Source: Mikania micrantha (lineage: Eukaryota > Streptophyta > Magnoliopsida > Asterales > Asteraceae). Taken from it: DNA of 64,000 bases. Position numbers and translations under genes: made by a program. The DNA lies in the NCBI GenBank assembly GCA_009363875.1, contig CM018683.1:61288981-61352980 (forward strand), written 5' to 3'. Positions 34,708 through 47,283 of this stretch are shown here, piece after piece; the stretch's first letter is position 1; every line of letters begins with the position of its first letter. The notes beneath the pieces were generated by a model. The model was not told where the DNA came from. It did no database searches and saw only the letters and a program-made list of their open reading frames with translations.

Positions 34708-36049
34708 TTTAAAAAAAAATCCACTCGACGTTTCTTTAATTTTTTTATAAAAATGTGCCAAATAACGTTAAAAACATGTAAAAAAACTAACAAAACGGTT
34801 TTTACATGGTTTTCGTAATAAGAAGCGGTTTTCAAATTATTTATACCCTATACGTACATAAATATATACATATATATGTATGTATACATGTCAATCTTGA
34901 TCCATAGCAAGATAAATGGATATAATTGGGTAAATAATTATTACATTTTGGGTTAAAATATGTAACATTATGACATAGTATTATACGTAATACCTTAATA
35001 CAATGCGGGTCAAGATGGGCAATATAAAAGCATGCGAATATAATGGATTCAATGGGTAAAGATGATTAATAATATATTTAATGAGAAAATCATTCAAATA
35101 AACCATTTTTTTAGCTACAACTCATTTTACCTTGAGCAAAATTGAATTTTTTTAAACGACCCGGTTAAACTCAAACGAATTTGGCTTAAAACCCGCCTTG
35201 ACCCACACCTATCCTAACCCGCATCAGTTCTGACCCATTACCCAACCCAACCCGCCCATTTTGCCAGGCATATATATATGTGTGTGTGTGTGTATAAAAG
35301 CTAATACATTTGTAGCTAAAAATGTTAGAGTTAAATCATTAGCAATGCTACAAACTTAAAAAAAGAAGAGAAAAAATCAAAACAAAATTATTAAAAAAAT
35401 TAATAGGTTTAAAATGTATATTATATATAATATATAGGGGTTCGATCTACTAAGAATAGATTTTTGTCTAAAAACAGTAAAGATCAATAGAAGTTTGACT
35501 TATGATATGCAAAAAAATATAAAAACAAAACTTTAGTAAAAAAACAAAATCTAGTAAAAAAATATAAAAAAAATTCAAAAATCTAGTAAAAATCCTGTAA
35601 ATAAATATGAAAATCTAGTACAAAAAAAATAAAAATCTAGGAAGAAATCAAGTAAAACATATAAAAAACTAGTACAAAAAATAAAAAATCGAGTAAAAAA
35701 TTTGAAAATATAGTACACAAAAGTAAGCAACTAAAAAATCTAGTAAAAGATCCTGTAAAAAATAAAAAATCCAGTACAACAAAAGTAAAAATTCAGTACA
35801 AAAAATAAAAAATAGTTAAAAAACAATAATATAGTTAAAAAAAGAAAAATTAAGTTAAAAATACACAACAAAAAAGGAATCTAATACAAAAAAAATAAAA
35901 TAAAAATGTAGTACAAAAAAAACATGTTATAGCTAAATTATTATGTTACATATCAAACTCATTAATTCTTATAAAAAAATCCACTCTTATTTGATATTTT
36001 CTCATAATACACAAGTAAGTTAAAAAGATTAGAAACTAAACGGATTATA

Positions 36050-36848
36050 ATGCAGAATCATCTCTGTACTATCAGTTTGGTGATATTCTGCTACATCTAT
36101 ATCATCAGGTGAGTTTCGTACAACCCCTTTTATTTTTAATCTTTTATAAACATCGGGTATAACTGCTGAACTTTTCTTGATCATATGATATGTATCACTG
36201 TTATCTTTGTGATTTCATGTGATTGTTTAGAACTTGTGGGATTTCATGGGATTTTGCCTGTAGAATTGAACTCTATCATGGAACTAAAAGTCCTCATTCT
36301 TGAACTGTATCTAGTGAACCCATGTGTGGCGGAACAGAAAACATTGATAGTACTATTGGTTGACACCCCATTCGCTGGGAGGGTTGCATCTCCCCTTGTG
36401 TGAATGTTTGTTATCTGTTTCCTGAACTTCTTAATGGTATGATAGACATTAAGACAATGAGGCACTAAGATATGTACCGACGGGTAATATCTTGAGAACA
36501 GAACTTGACGTCCGAAAGGAACTAGATACGGGTCCCATGGTTATCCGGAACTGAACTTTTGAGAACATGCTTATCATATCATATTGTTTTAAATTGAAGT
36601 GTCGAACTCACCAGCTTTGTGCTGACGTTTCAAACTCAAACATTTTTGCAGGTAGACCGTGAATCCCCGGGAGAATGCACTTTACAAACTAGTAGTTAAA
36701 TAAGTTAATATTGTAATGTAAATGGTAATAACGAACCTTGTATTGTACTTACTTTAAGTTAATCTGTGTGCTTGTGATATCGGTTCAAGTAAGTCACCCC
36801 TCACCTTTGATACATCACCACTATGCTTCCGCAACCGGTTCAGTGAAA
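36050..36848 (+). other. Probable fragment of a large Ty3 LTR (R/U5 part)
   Basis: The block gaactcacca..gctgacgttt..tttgcaggtag near 36605-36660 parallels the sequences before the 3' ends of the other large LTRs (44300-44350, 30300-30365, and 49540-49600 on the minus strand). It lies between the two duplicated segments, and neither LTR end is present. Confidence 0.45.
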
Positions 36849-37309
36849 ATGCACGCTGCATTCATGAAAATCATATTTTAGGTGCATATCCTACATATAT
36901 AAATTAGCACTGTCATATGTTAGTGACAATAGCAAACTGTTGAACCTATAATTTATGTATTTCAGATTATGCTTCGACTATTTAGCCTACGTAAAACAAC
37001 AGTGATGTTTGTCACACGTAATAAAGCAAGGGTAATGTATCCCTTTTGTCTTGGTTAATTTGGTTGAAAAGTATGGAAATTATGGTATGTAGCATGTGAG
37101 GTTGCTTATGTTATTTGGGAGTTAAATTCTATCTTTTTTGAAACTGCAAGATTACTACCTAGGATTTGCTATATATATGGTCTTACAGTCAAGAAGGTGT
37201 TGAATTGATTGTTTTCTAGAATTTGGTAATTCTTGTTGACTATTTGATATATTGAAACCATGTTTTGGTAATACCACTCACATCCCAATACAGACAATAT
37301 AATCTAAGT

Positions 37310-37683
37310 CTTGGTTTTAAAAATAGCACCGAGCACGCATGAGGCGCGCTGGCATGAGGCGTGAGGCACAAGCATGTTAACGCTTCTGGGCCTTAAGGCA
37401 TCAGTTGATGAACTTATACGTCAAATTTGATGAGCAGTTGGGTATGTAGGAGGGGATATGTATAAACAACCAATGGGATTAGAGATTCATTTGCATTATA
37501 AAAAAAGCACAATATGTTAAAAAGACAAGACAAATACATATTTTAATTGTAGATAAAACTTATTTTATTGTATACAAAGGAATGCCTCACGCACCTGAGG
37601 CTCTCGCCTCATGGCTAATGCCTTATGCCTTGGCATTTGAGTTTTAAACGCCTCAGAGCGCCTCGAGCTTTTTAAAACCAAAG
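37310..37683. mobile_element. MITE with GCGCCT-rich arms (copy 2)
   Basis: This is the duplicated counterpart of 33258-33635, with the same tctaagt duplication on both sides. It was carried along by the segmental duplication rather than inserted independently. Confidence 0.75.
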
Positions 37684-37914
37684 TCTAAGTATGGCTTTTG
37701 TGGTCAAATAAAATGTATTTTGTCCTTTTTTACCTGATCTGTATTCAATAGAAAATCTATTACAACTGAGCCTAGATATTCCATTTCAGTACAAGGTAAT
37801 GGGTCGGTGCCGATGCATCATGTGGGCTTCCTATCTTAGTTCGGTGTTATAGTTAGCAATTTAGAAAGATTTTTTTGCCGCTACATCGCGCGGATTTCCT
37901 GCTAGTATATTTAT

Positions 37915-38560
37915 AGGGGACGGTTAACGTACATATTAGTATTAATGTGCTAAATGTAGGAAGACACATGAATGCGCCATGTGTCATCAGGGTAAGGGGC
38001 ATTATCGTCCATATAAAGTTACAGACTGTGATTTATAAAATTACAGACTGACATTTAACACTTATAATCAAAGACCACATGGATAATCACAGACCAATAA
38101 TTACGTACTGCATTATATAACAATCACAGACCGTGTTTTTAACACACATAGTCCATACTAAATGTATAATCACGACCCACATAATCACGGAACACGTTAT
38201 ATGAAAATCACGGACCCTTATTTAACATGCGTCATCAAAAGATCCACTGTATAATCACGGACCACAAAAAAAACTTAAAAAAAATTAAAACAATACTATA
38301 CTTAAATTAAAGACAATAAAATTCTCAATTTTATGGTGTAATTTTTTTAAAAAAATAATAAAGTATGTAAAAGTTATTTAATTATTAAAAGATGAGTGGA
38401 ACTTGTTATAACATATAAAATATGATTGTTCCTCTTTTGTCTTTCCGGTTTTAATTTACGGGGACTACTAAATATTAATCATTGATTAGTTTGATCAAAG
38501 CGTCCATAATCCATCCTACGTTTTGTACGTTAAGCAACATATGTATTTGTTCCGGCTCCT
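37915..38560. mobile_element. TA-inserted element with AGGGG-type ends
   Basis: This is absent from the matching site in duplication copy 1. It starts AGGGGACGGTTAACG and ends CGTTAAGC..CCGGCTCCT, giving imperfect inverted ends, with TATA sequence on both sides. The middle has repeated tcacagacc/tcacggacc phrases at about 38020-38265. It is non-coding. Confidence 0.65.
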
Positions 38561-39527
38561 ATATATATATATATGTATATACATATATATATACTAGTCA
38601 GATACCCGTGTGATACGACGGCTACTACAATGTGTCTTCCAATAAGTTCTTGATGTTCCAACTTGACATGTTATGTAGTAATGGCCCATTTGGACCTTTT
38701 TTTGCTGCTGTTACAACTTTTATTTAAGAAACAGTTTGTTGTAATGCCTAAATTCACCTAAATTTGTTGTGTTGCCTGAACTCACATTTATAAAAACTAA
38801 AATGAACAAGAATAAAGGGCATATTTTCAAAGCATGGACTTGCTAGATTTGTCACACCGACGATTATGAGTGGGAAATTACAACAATTATAAAAAAACAA
38901 AACAAACCTTAGCCAAATTCAGTTCATAATCCACAATCTTCAAAAAACAAGTAGTCCAAAAAACTACTATGACACAGTTTTTTACATGTTTGTAACATTA
39001 TTTGGCAGATTTTTATAAAAAAAGCGTCGTATGAATTTTTATTTATTTTTTTCACGTAAAACATACGTAACATCTTTAACTTGTTGACCGGCAATACTCC
39101 CAACTGAGTAAATGTTTAGTGGCATTCCCAACTTCATTGCATTTTTCATTGGCACTCTATTTGGCACTTTTTTGATGACATGTAATAGCATAATGGAATG
39201 CCACCATAAACTACGTTAAAAGTTGGGAGTGTCACTAAACATTACTCAGTTGGGAACATTGTTAGCCAACAAGTTGAAGTTGGAGTATTTAAATTCAATA
39301 ACTCTAAAAAAATCCACTCGACGTTTCTTTAATTTTTTTATAAAAATGTGCCAAATAATGTTATAAACATGTAAAAAAACTAAAAAACGGTTTTTACATT
39401 GTTTTCATAATAAGAAGCGGTTTTCAAATTAAGGATCATAAAAAAACTACCAAATCTTAAGAAAACTAAGAAAACTCTTTTTAACCAATAAGATAATTTC
39501 TTTAATATTCAATTAATTTAAATAAAA

Positions 39528-41220
39528 GAGTAAATTGCGATTTGCAACCCTGTGGTTTATTCCTAACTGCAACTTGCAACCCTCTCTAATTTTTTTTGTA
39601 ACTTGCAACCCTGTGGTACTAAATGTCCTGCAACTTGCACCCCTCCAGTTAAATATAACTTAACTCTGTTAAGTTATTAAGGGTAAACTTGTGAATTAGT
39701 ATATTAAATGTCCCGCAACTTGCACCCTCTACTATTATTTTTATTTTTAATATTATTTTGAAATCCAACTTTAAACAAAACGTGCCGATCACATACAGAC
39801 CATCAAACGTCGATCAAAACGTCTTGAAGAGCACCCAAGGGTATTTCTAGATTGCTTTGTATCATTGGTTCAATCTCCTTGGATGTAGAGGGAGCAACTA
39901 AGGAAATAAAATCCAATTACTTTGGCCTCCAAATATCTTGAAAAAAAAAAACAACTGCAATAATAATTACTCTGGCCTCCAAATAATTAACCTATTTCTA
40001 AACCATTGATTTACTATCTTATTTTATACTAGGTTAAAAACCCGTGTATTACACGGAACTGAATAATAGAATAAGTGATATAATGTAAAATAAAACTAAA
40101 AGTTCATAATATGATGTAATACATTGGTTTAATAAACCATTCAACGTTAATCAAAACAAATAACACAAACTGGAATCATAGTAATTTATCAAGATAAAAT
40201 GAATCAGTGAGAAAGATGAGAAGATAATATTTTCTAATAGTTGGGTTATTAACAATGAAACAAAGCATTTACAATTCTCACATATACTACTCTAAAATTC
40301 ACAACCTAATCCGTTTTGAATAATACAATGAATAATTGAAAAGAAAATCTAGGGAATCGAAAGGCCTATAGTAATGGAAATTTACTCTAAAATTAATAAC
40401 ATTGCAAGAAAAACATACCATGTAAAACATCAAATGACTAAGCAAACAAGAGATCGATATACACACACATATATAATTATAAATTGAAAATTTTTTTTCA
40501 CAAAATGATACAAAAGCATTATTACTTGTTAGTTTTAATAATATTCATCCTACAAAATTAATTTCCTACTATCTTAAGTACTTGTCATAAGAGACACAAT
40601 TAGGTAATTCAAGAAACTGGTTATGTGTGCAATTTGGCAACACAATCTAAGAGAGATAATAAGGTAAAAGAATTTTGATGTACAATGTAGTAAAATGAAA
40701 CAAACATTAAATATGTGTCATAAGCTTGTGATAGTTGAGAGTTGCGCTAAGATTCTCATATGTAACAAAGTTAAGTTCCCACACACGTAATTACTGATGC
40801 ATAATTGTAGAAAATTTGGAGTTAGATTACTTAAGTTCAAATTAGATACATGGATGTAGAGGGAGCAACTAAGGAAATAAAATCCAATTACTTTGGCCTC
40901 TACATAACTTGAAAAAAAAAACTGCAATAATAATTAACGTTTGATGGTCTGTATGTGATAGGCACGTTTTGATTAAAGTTGAATTTCAAAATAATATTAA
41001 AAATAAAAATAATAGTGGAGGGGTGCAAGTTGCAGGACATTTAATATACTAATTTACAACTTTACCCTTAATAACTTAACAGAGTTAAGTTATTTTTAAC
41101 TGGAGGGATGCAAGTTGCAGGACATTTAGTACCACAGGGTTACAAGTTACAAAAAAAATAAGAGAGGGTTGCAAGTTGCAGTAAGGAATAAACCACATGG
41201 TTGCAAATCGCAATTTACTC
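39528..41220. mobile_element. MULE-like element with ~290-bp TIRs and 9-bp TSD
   Basis: The arms 39528-39817 and 40933-41220 are inverted copies (GAGTAAATTGCGATTTGCAA.. with cttgcaaccct repeats). The 9-bp duplication taaataaaa flanks it (39519-39527, 41221-41229), as for Mutator-like elements. The interior holds a direct repeat of about 85 bp (39881-39965 and 40853-40936) and a Helitron-type 3' end at 40029. It is non-coding. Confidence 0.85.
40029..40062 (-). other. Helitron 3' terminus
   Basis: The minus strand reads CCGTGTAATACACGG (a perfect 6-bp-stem hairpin), then GTTTTTAAC, then CTAG followed by T. This is the diagnostic Helitron 3' end and is the same family as the end at 1752. The matching 5' end on the right was not found. 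Confidence 0.65.
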
Positions 41221-43256
41221 TAAATAAAAAGGTTATTTTAGTACAATTACATATAATTATTTTTAGAATGTATATATTATTAATTATCTATCCCATATTT
41301 TTAGAATGTATGGTGCACCTTCCAAACCCCTTCAAGATTCACGTTTAGTGTGCACCGATCGTTGACTGCCATTCACCGATAGGAGATCGTCGTCACCCTC
41401 AGCCGCCACCGTCCACCGTTACCTCTTACGGAGCACCGATTGTTGACTTCTTTTTGCGAACACCACCATCACAGTTATTGACGCCAACCATCACGACCAC
41501 ATCCCTCGACGCACAGTGTAGATTTCACGTTCACGGTGGTGCGCTCACACGACACGACTAGGGCTTCGTCGATTACAGTTTGAAGACGCCGTGTTCCTTT
41601 GCTCCGGTGAACAGAGGCAACGACATTCTGCTCATAATCCATTCCGGCTTATTCTACAACGGGTTTTGATAGGTTATTAACCCTTGCTTCTATTATGAAA
41701 TTGTGATGGTTGTCTTTTAATTCTCAATTGAGCCATGGATGAGGTGATTCACGCTCAAATTACTCACACTATCCTCTTCAAATCTTCCGCCCACCAACTG
41801 TTTGATGAAATGTCTCAGTGACATTCTACAACATATATGTAAGTTATGTAACCATATTTGCATGTCTGTAACTTGATCGAATGTAAACAAGTTCATAGTC
41901 ATTGTAATCATGGCTGAATAGTATATGTTCTTGAATGCTTACATACATCTAATCATGTTTGCTTATGTAAATAGTTGTGTTGAATACATATATGTAATCA
42001 GATAGTTTTCTTTTTTTTTAATGCTTACATACATGTAATCATGTTTACATTATGTAACTTGATCGAACTAATACATTTATATGATTACATATATGTATTC
42101 ATGTTAAATATGTAAAGTGGGGTTGATTACATACATGAAATCAAATGGTTCATTGAAAAAATTCGGATATATATTTACATATATGTAATCAGATATATAT
42201 GAAACCAAGTATATGATTACATATATGTAATAAGATTTTTTTATATACACGTAAACATGTTTATTTGAATGATTACACATATGTAAGCAAGTTTATTTAT
42301 ACGATGAATATGTTTTCCTCAAATATATATTGAATTATTTTTTTCTTATTGATTAATGATGATTTGTTCTAAACATGCTAAATTCGGTTCTTTTGTTTAG
42401 ATGCAGCATGTGAAGAAATAAAACATGAGATTTTGTGAATAAATGAAAGTCAAATTCAGTTACCTGTAATAATGGCTTTCCAAATTTAATTAAGTTGTTT
42501 TTGACAACAATGCCGTTTTATTATTTATTTAAGGCATTTATTTAAAAACTATTTACCAAAATGCCATTGATCAATTTTAATCATTGATCATTTAAATCAC
42601 CGGTGAGATCCAAGTTTTCTTGGTTTTCTTTAAAAAGAGGGTTTTCTTAGGAGCCCTCCCCTATGTATGCATACATGTCAATCTTGATTCATAACAAGAT
42701 AAATGGATAAAATTGGGTGAACAATTATTGCATTTTTGGGTTAAAATGTGTAATATTATGACATAATGTGGGTTGAGATATGTAACATCTTAACACAAAA
42801 TGGGTCAAGATGGGAAATTTAAAAACCATGCGAATATAATGGATTCAATGGGTAAAGATGATTAATAATATATTTAATGAGAAAATCATTAAAAATTATT
42901 CAAATAAACTATTTTTTAATTACAACTCATTTTAACTTGAGCAAAATTGATTTTTTTAAACGACCCGTTTAAACTCAAACGAATTTTGCTTAAAACCTAC
43001 CTTGACCCACATCTATCCTAACCCGCATCCGTTCTGACTCGTTACCCAACACAACCCGCCCATTTTGCTAGGCATATATGTATGTATGTGCGTGTGCGTG
43101 CGTGTGTGTGTGTGTAGATATATAATTTAATACATTTGTAACTAAAAATGTTAGAGTTAAATCATTAGCAATGCTAGAAACTTAAAAAAAGAAGAAAAAC
43201 GATCAAAACAAAATTATTAAAAAAATTAATAGGTTTAAAATGTATATTATATATAA

Positions 43257-43982
43257 GAGTAAATTACTGATTATGTCCTTTAAAAATATAGCAATTTGTT
43301 GGTTTCGTCCTTTAATTTCAAAAATTACTAGGTGTGTCCCTATTTTGAAATTTTTGCACAGGTTATGTCCTTTATCACTAACACCGTTAAAAGTCTCCGT
43401 TAAAAGGCTCATGCCCCAATCATGTGATGGGTATTTTCGTCATTTAATCCCCTTCTTCTTCAGTTCTTCTTTTGTAACTAGGGTATTTTAAATCTGAAAT
43501 TAACTCCCTGAGTTTGAGGTGTTAATTGATTCATGTAAGATTTAGATTGTTGTTCCCAATATCAAACCAATTAAATATTTAATCAAAATGTAAGATTTGG
43601 TTAGGTCGTCGACAGATATGTACAGTAACCAACGTGGTAGTGGATAACATCGTCGGTGTTGCTGGAGGGGGAGCGTCGGAGGATCGAAGAATGGAGTTCG
43701 TGGCAGTAAGGACGGTGACAGGGTCCTTTAACGATGATGAGCTGTTTTCTGGAAACCCTAGGAATGGAAGGAGAAGAAGAGAAGAAAAGGATGAAATGAC
43801 TATTTTACCCCTTATGTGATTGGCACATTGGGGTTTTAACGGAATAAGTTAACGGTGTTAGTGACAAAGGACAAAACCAATGCAAAATTTTCAAAATAGG
43901 GACACACTTAGTAATTTTTGAAATTAAAGGACGAAACCAGCAAATTGTTATATTTTTAAAGGACATAATCAGTAATTTACTC
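43257..43982. mobile_element. Long-TIR MITE (GAGTAAATTACTGATTATG type)
   Basis: Arms of about 190 bp or more are inverted copies (gagtaaattactgattatg.., ttggtttcgtcctttaatttcaaaaattac.., cactaacaccgttaa). It is absent from duplication copy 1. A small plus-strand frame in the middle (43634-43819) is not supported as a gene. The target duplication is unclear because the flanks are A/T-only. Confidence 0.8.
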
Positions 43983-44284
43983 AAAAAATATAAAAACAAA
44001 ACTCTAATACAAAAACAAAATCCAATACAAAAAAAGTCAAAAAGAAATCAAAAATCTAGTAAAAAATCCTGTAAATAAATATGAAAATCTAGTACAAAAA
44101 AGTAAAAATAAATAAAAATCTAGTAAAAAATCAAATAAAAAAAATAAAAAAACCAGTACAAAAAAAATAAAAAATAAAAAAATTTAGTAAAAAAATTGAA
44201 AATATAGTACACAGAAAGTAAACAAATAAAAAATCTAGCAAAAAATATAAAAATCCAGTACAAAAAAATTCAAACCACTTTTAC

Positions 44285-44710
44285 ATAAAACTACATGAAC
44301 TCACCAACCTTTGTGTTAACTTGTTTTCGTACATGCTTTCTCAGGTGACGCACAGGGATAAGCTAAGATTCAAGATTGCATGCTAGGATGCCCAGTCATA
44401 GATTCTAGTTAACTTTTGAAGAAGCACATCTTTTGAGATCAATACGGATCTCTGTTGACATCTTGTATAAGATACGAGATAGATATATTTGATTCTTTTG
44501 GATAGGTTTACTTAGTTAAATTAGTAAACATTGATATTGTAATTTAACTTTGTAATCCTAGTTTAATGCTTTATTGTGCTTTAGTTATTCTTAAACATTG
44601 ATGCTATGTAAACAACCTGATTATCACGATTATCACTCACGATATCGCGCCCCGAGAACCTTCCGCCCGACGGAGACTCCGATCCAACCCCGCCAGCTCG
44701 GGGTGTGACA
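44285..44710 (+). repeat. 3' end of a large Ty3 LTR
   Basis: This is the reverse complement of 49199-49630 with good similarity, ending gatatcgcgccccgagaacc..CTCGGGGTGTGACA. Its 5' part is missing; the sequence joins the A-rich end of duplication copy 2. Confidence 0.75.
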
Positions 44711-46830
44711 CTATGTGTATCTCATGTATGTTATTATCATTAATGCTTAATACAGAACAAATTTTAGACTCATTTCAGAATCAGATTGTGAATTTTTGAT
44801 TTTACAGTCAGAAGCATATCTGACAACATAGAACTATTATGTGAATGCTAGTTAGCGTTTTATTACGTATAAACGTATGCGGGTTGTACAGAACAAAACT
44901 ATAACGGAAGTCGTTACGTTAATGCTAAACAGACGGATTATTCGCATAGGTGACGATCTGTACGAATATATCTGAAAGTTTGACGTTCTGAATGATGTTC
45001 AATAATTAGAAAATCAAATCGGAAAGTGCAATTATTGTCGTGTTCGGACGTGTGACGATTTGAACGAATACGCGCGAAAACTGTACGATTCGATTAAACA
45101 GATAAATTGAACGTTTTTAGAAATTTAAAAATAAATAAAAGATAATTAGTTAATTTATTAGGAATTACCACCTAATTTAAGTTAGTAAAATCTATTTTTA
45201 AATCGTAACGTGTCGTTACGAAAACGACTTAAGATTTAGGCGCAATCGTGAAACAGAGCGAAACCGAACGAGCCCGAACACGACGGGTATGAAAGACATT
45301 TAATATGGCAATAAATGCCATTAACCACCTACACCAACCCACCCTCTCACCAAAATTAGTCTATTTTTCTCTCTATAGAAACCTCTCTCTACAAACCCAC
45401 TTTTCTCACTCAAATCTTGACCAAATTGAGTGAATTTGGTACCAAAACGATCAGAGGAACTTGTAGATCGTGATTAAAGAAAGAAATAAAGCTTTGAATT
45501 ATCGAAATCGGACCAGAAACGAGCTCGAACGAGCTGTTTTCAGATTTTCACTGTTTGGGTGAGTTTCACTCGAACCCAGCTCGTTTCAATCGATTTTTGA
45601 AGCTCCATAACCCCTAGGAATTGCACTAAAACAAGTTAAGAAGTTAAGGAATACACTAGATTGAAGTTTGGCTCAGTTGAAGTTCGAATTGGGGCTGTGT
45701 ACAACAATATCGATGCAAGAACAAAGCTGCAGTTTTAATATCGATGGATGAATGTCGACACCATGTTCATTAGTCGATATTGATAGTCTCGACCCCCTAG
45801 GATTGTTGAAGCTCCTTCAAAATTATTATTGTCTATACTCTCCAAATCCCTGAGACCAAGTCACCTGGGCTTGAAGCTGTTGAACACAGGTGCATCGAAA
45901 GTACAATATCGAAATAGAAGGAGATGGGGTTCATCGATACTACTGACCTGTGACTGTCGATACTACCACTTGTTCTATCGATATTAGTACTTGAAGGTGA
46001 TCCAAGTAAAATGAACTTGGAACCAGCCTAAACCACCTAGAATCGAACTCATGGGGCTGATTAGAACCGGGTTGTGTCGGGTGGAAGCCATTAGGGTTTT
46101 CATGTGTTAAAACCGGTTTGGGTGCCTTCGATATTAAAAGTTTTCAAACTCAAGTTTCTTTTGAACTAACTTAACCTACAAACTAATGTTTTGTATGATA
46201 TTGTGGCACCTAATACCTGGAATGGAACTAGAGAAAAGACTAAATAAAGTGGGAAAAATGGTCTAAGGTGACTAGTTTGAGGTGTTAGCAAATTTTAAGG
46301 ACATCAAACTAAATAGTTCTAAATGTTCAATTGGCTTGAATCATCCTAGTCATATTAATACAAGTCTTAGCTACCAAATGAGACTAATTCTCATGAGTTT
46401 TAGTTATGAACACAAATAAACTCTAAGGAAAAAAAAGGCAAGAAAATGACCAAGTACAAGGTGTTGGCCACTATGTGTTAACCCTTAATACTTGGTGATT
46501 TTATGCAAAGGTAAAACTAACCTAGATAGTTCGAATTGAACGATCTAAAGTAAGTATTACACAAAGACGAACAACAAACTACGTGTACCAAAGATCTATG
46601 GAAAGATTTGGAGTTAATCAAGTAAGATTAACTTAAGTCTAACATGTTTACTTATATTTTCTTAAAATAACTTATGTTTTAATTGAAATAAATTGGTTAA
46701 TAAACTTCTTTATTTAAATGTTTTAAAATAACTTAAATGATTTCTTAACTTAATATTTTGTAACATAAGGTTAAATTTATAAATAATGTAATATAAACCT
46801 TATATGAATAAGTTTAGTTGTGATGTACAA
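44711..46830 (+). other. Large Ty3 LTR fragment, U3 to leader part
   Basis: It has the layout of the solo LTR at 27979: tandem cgaata/gtgacgat phrases (44940-45080), then a CT-rich leader near 45340-45420 (ctctctctacaaaccc, caaatcttgaccaaa). An ATCGATA word cluster follows at 45705-45990. Neither LTR end is present, and the right end fades near 46830. Confidence 0.5.
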
Positions 46831-47283
46831 AAAAAGTGGGCATTAGAGACTAAATTATTGGTGACTGAAATATCAGTCTCAGATATATAGTATCTAGGAC
46901 TGATTTATGTTTGGTAAATTCTAGTGACTTGGTAAATTTGTTTGCGCCAAAGAGCTTTTTGGAGGTAAAATTATTAGTTACTGAATTTCAGTCTTAAATA
47001 TGTATCCTTTGTAATGAAGGATGATGCAAATATGTTGAAAACAAATATTTTGTCTCCAATATACTAGAAACATATTAGGTACTTAATTTTAGTTGTTATA
47101 ATTTACCAAAAGACTAGAAGTAGAGACTAATATTAAGTTATAAATATATTATTGTAATAGCAAATGACCGGCGACTAATTCTGTTACACAAAATTTACTT
47201 CTGACAAGCAATATCCAGGTTTGAAAATCAGTATTAAATGATTTTTTGAAAGGTTATTAAGGGACTAATATTTAGTCTCCAAA
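46831..47283. other. Sequence of uncertain origin next to a truncated pol
   Basis: This is AT-rich with repeated gagactaaat/gactgaaatttcagtc phrases on both strands, resembling subterminal repeats of CACTA elements. No CACTA terminus or 3-bp duplication is visible. It abuts the break in the chromovirus pol at about 47284. Confidence 0.3.

Larger units (their letters stand above)
32798..35930. repeat. Segmental duplication, copy 1
   Basis: It starts atgcacgctgcattcatg and matches 36849 onward in direct orientation at very high identity, including embedded MITEs and microsatellites. The match is traceable to the A-rich ctagtaca tract at its end. The offset at the start is 4051 bp. Confidence 0.88.
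39432..42662. mobile_element. 3.2-kb TA-inserted element with nested MULE-like element
   Basis: This is absent from copy 1, so its limits are set by comparison. The left end has AAGAAAACTAAGAAAACTC and the right end has the complement of a similar run, then CCCTCCCCT. It contains the long-TIR element 39528-41220, a GC-richer non-coding stretch at 41330-41660, and a cluster of TTACATATATGTAA-like words at 41827-42300. It has no transposase and no convincing ORF. Confidence 0.6.
36849..44270. repeat. Segmental duplication, copy 2, expanded by insertions
   Basis: This is the second copy of 32798-35930. It is longer because it carries insertions at about 37915-38560, 39432-42662 and 43257-43982 that copy 1 lacks, and it lacks about 100 bp of copy 1 (the 34400-34480 region). 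Copy 1 in turn has an AGGGGTTCGATC segment at about 35436-35510 missing here. Shared MITEs (33258/37310) predate the duplication. Confidence 0.88.

Noticed and set aside
36185..36403. 72-codon plus-strand ORF
   Set aside because: It lies in a probable LTR fragment between two repeats, and its composition fits chance.
41340..41660. GC-richer stretch as a gene fragment
   Set aside because: It reads like a simple non-coding or decayed sequence; no frame stays open and no domain is visible.
43634..43819. Small ORF in the middle of the 43257-43982 MITE
   Set aside because: Such MITEs are non-coding, and the frame is short with no motif.
46831..47283. CACTA (En/Spm) transposon end
   Set aside because: Subterminal-like gagactaaat repeats are present, but no CACTA/TAGTG terminus, no 3-bp duplication and no transposase could be found.
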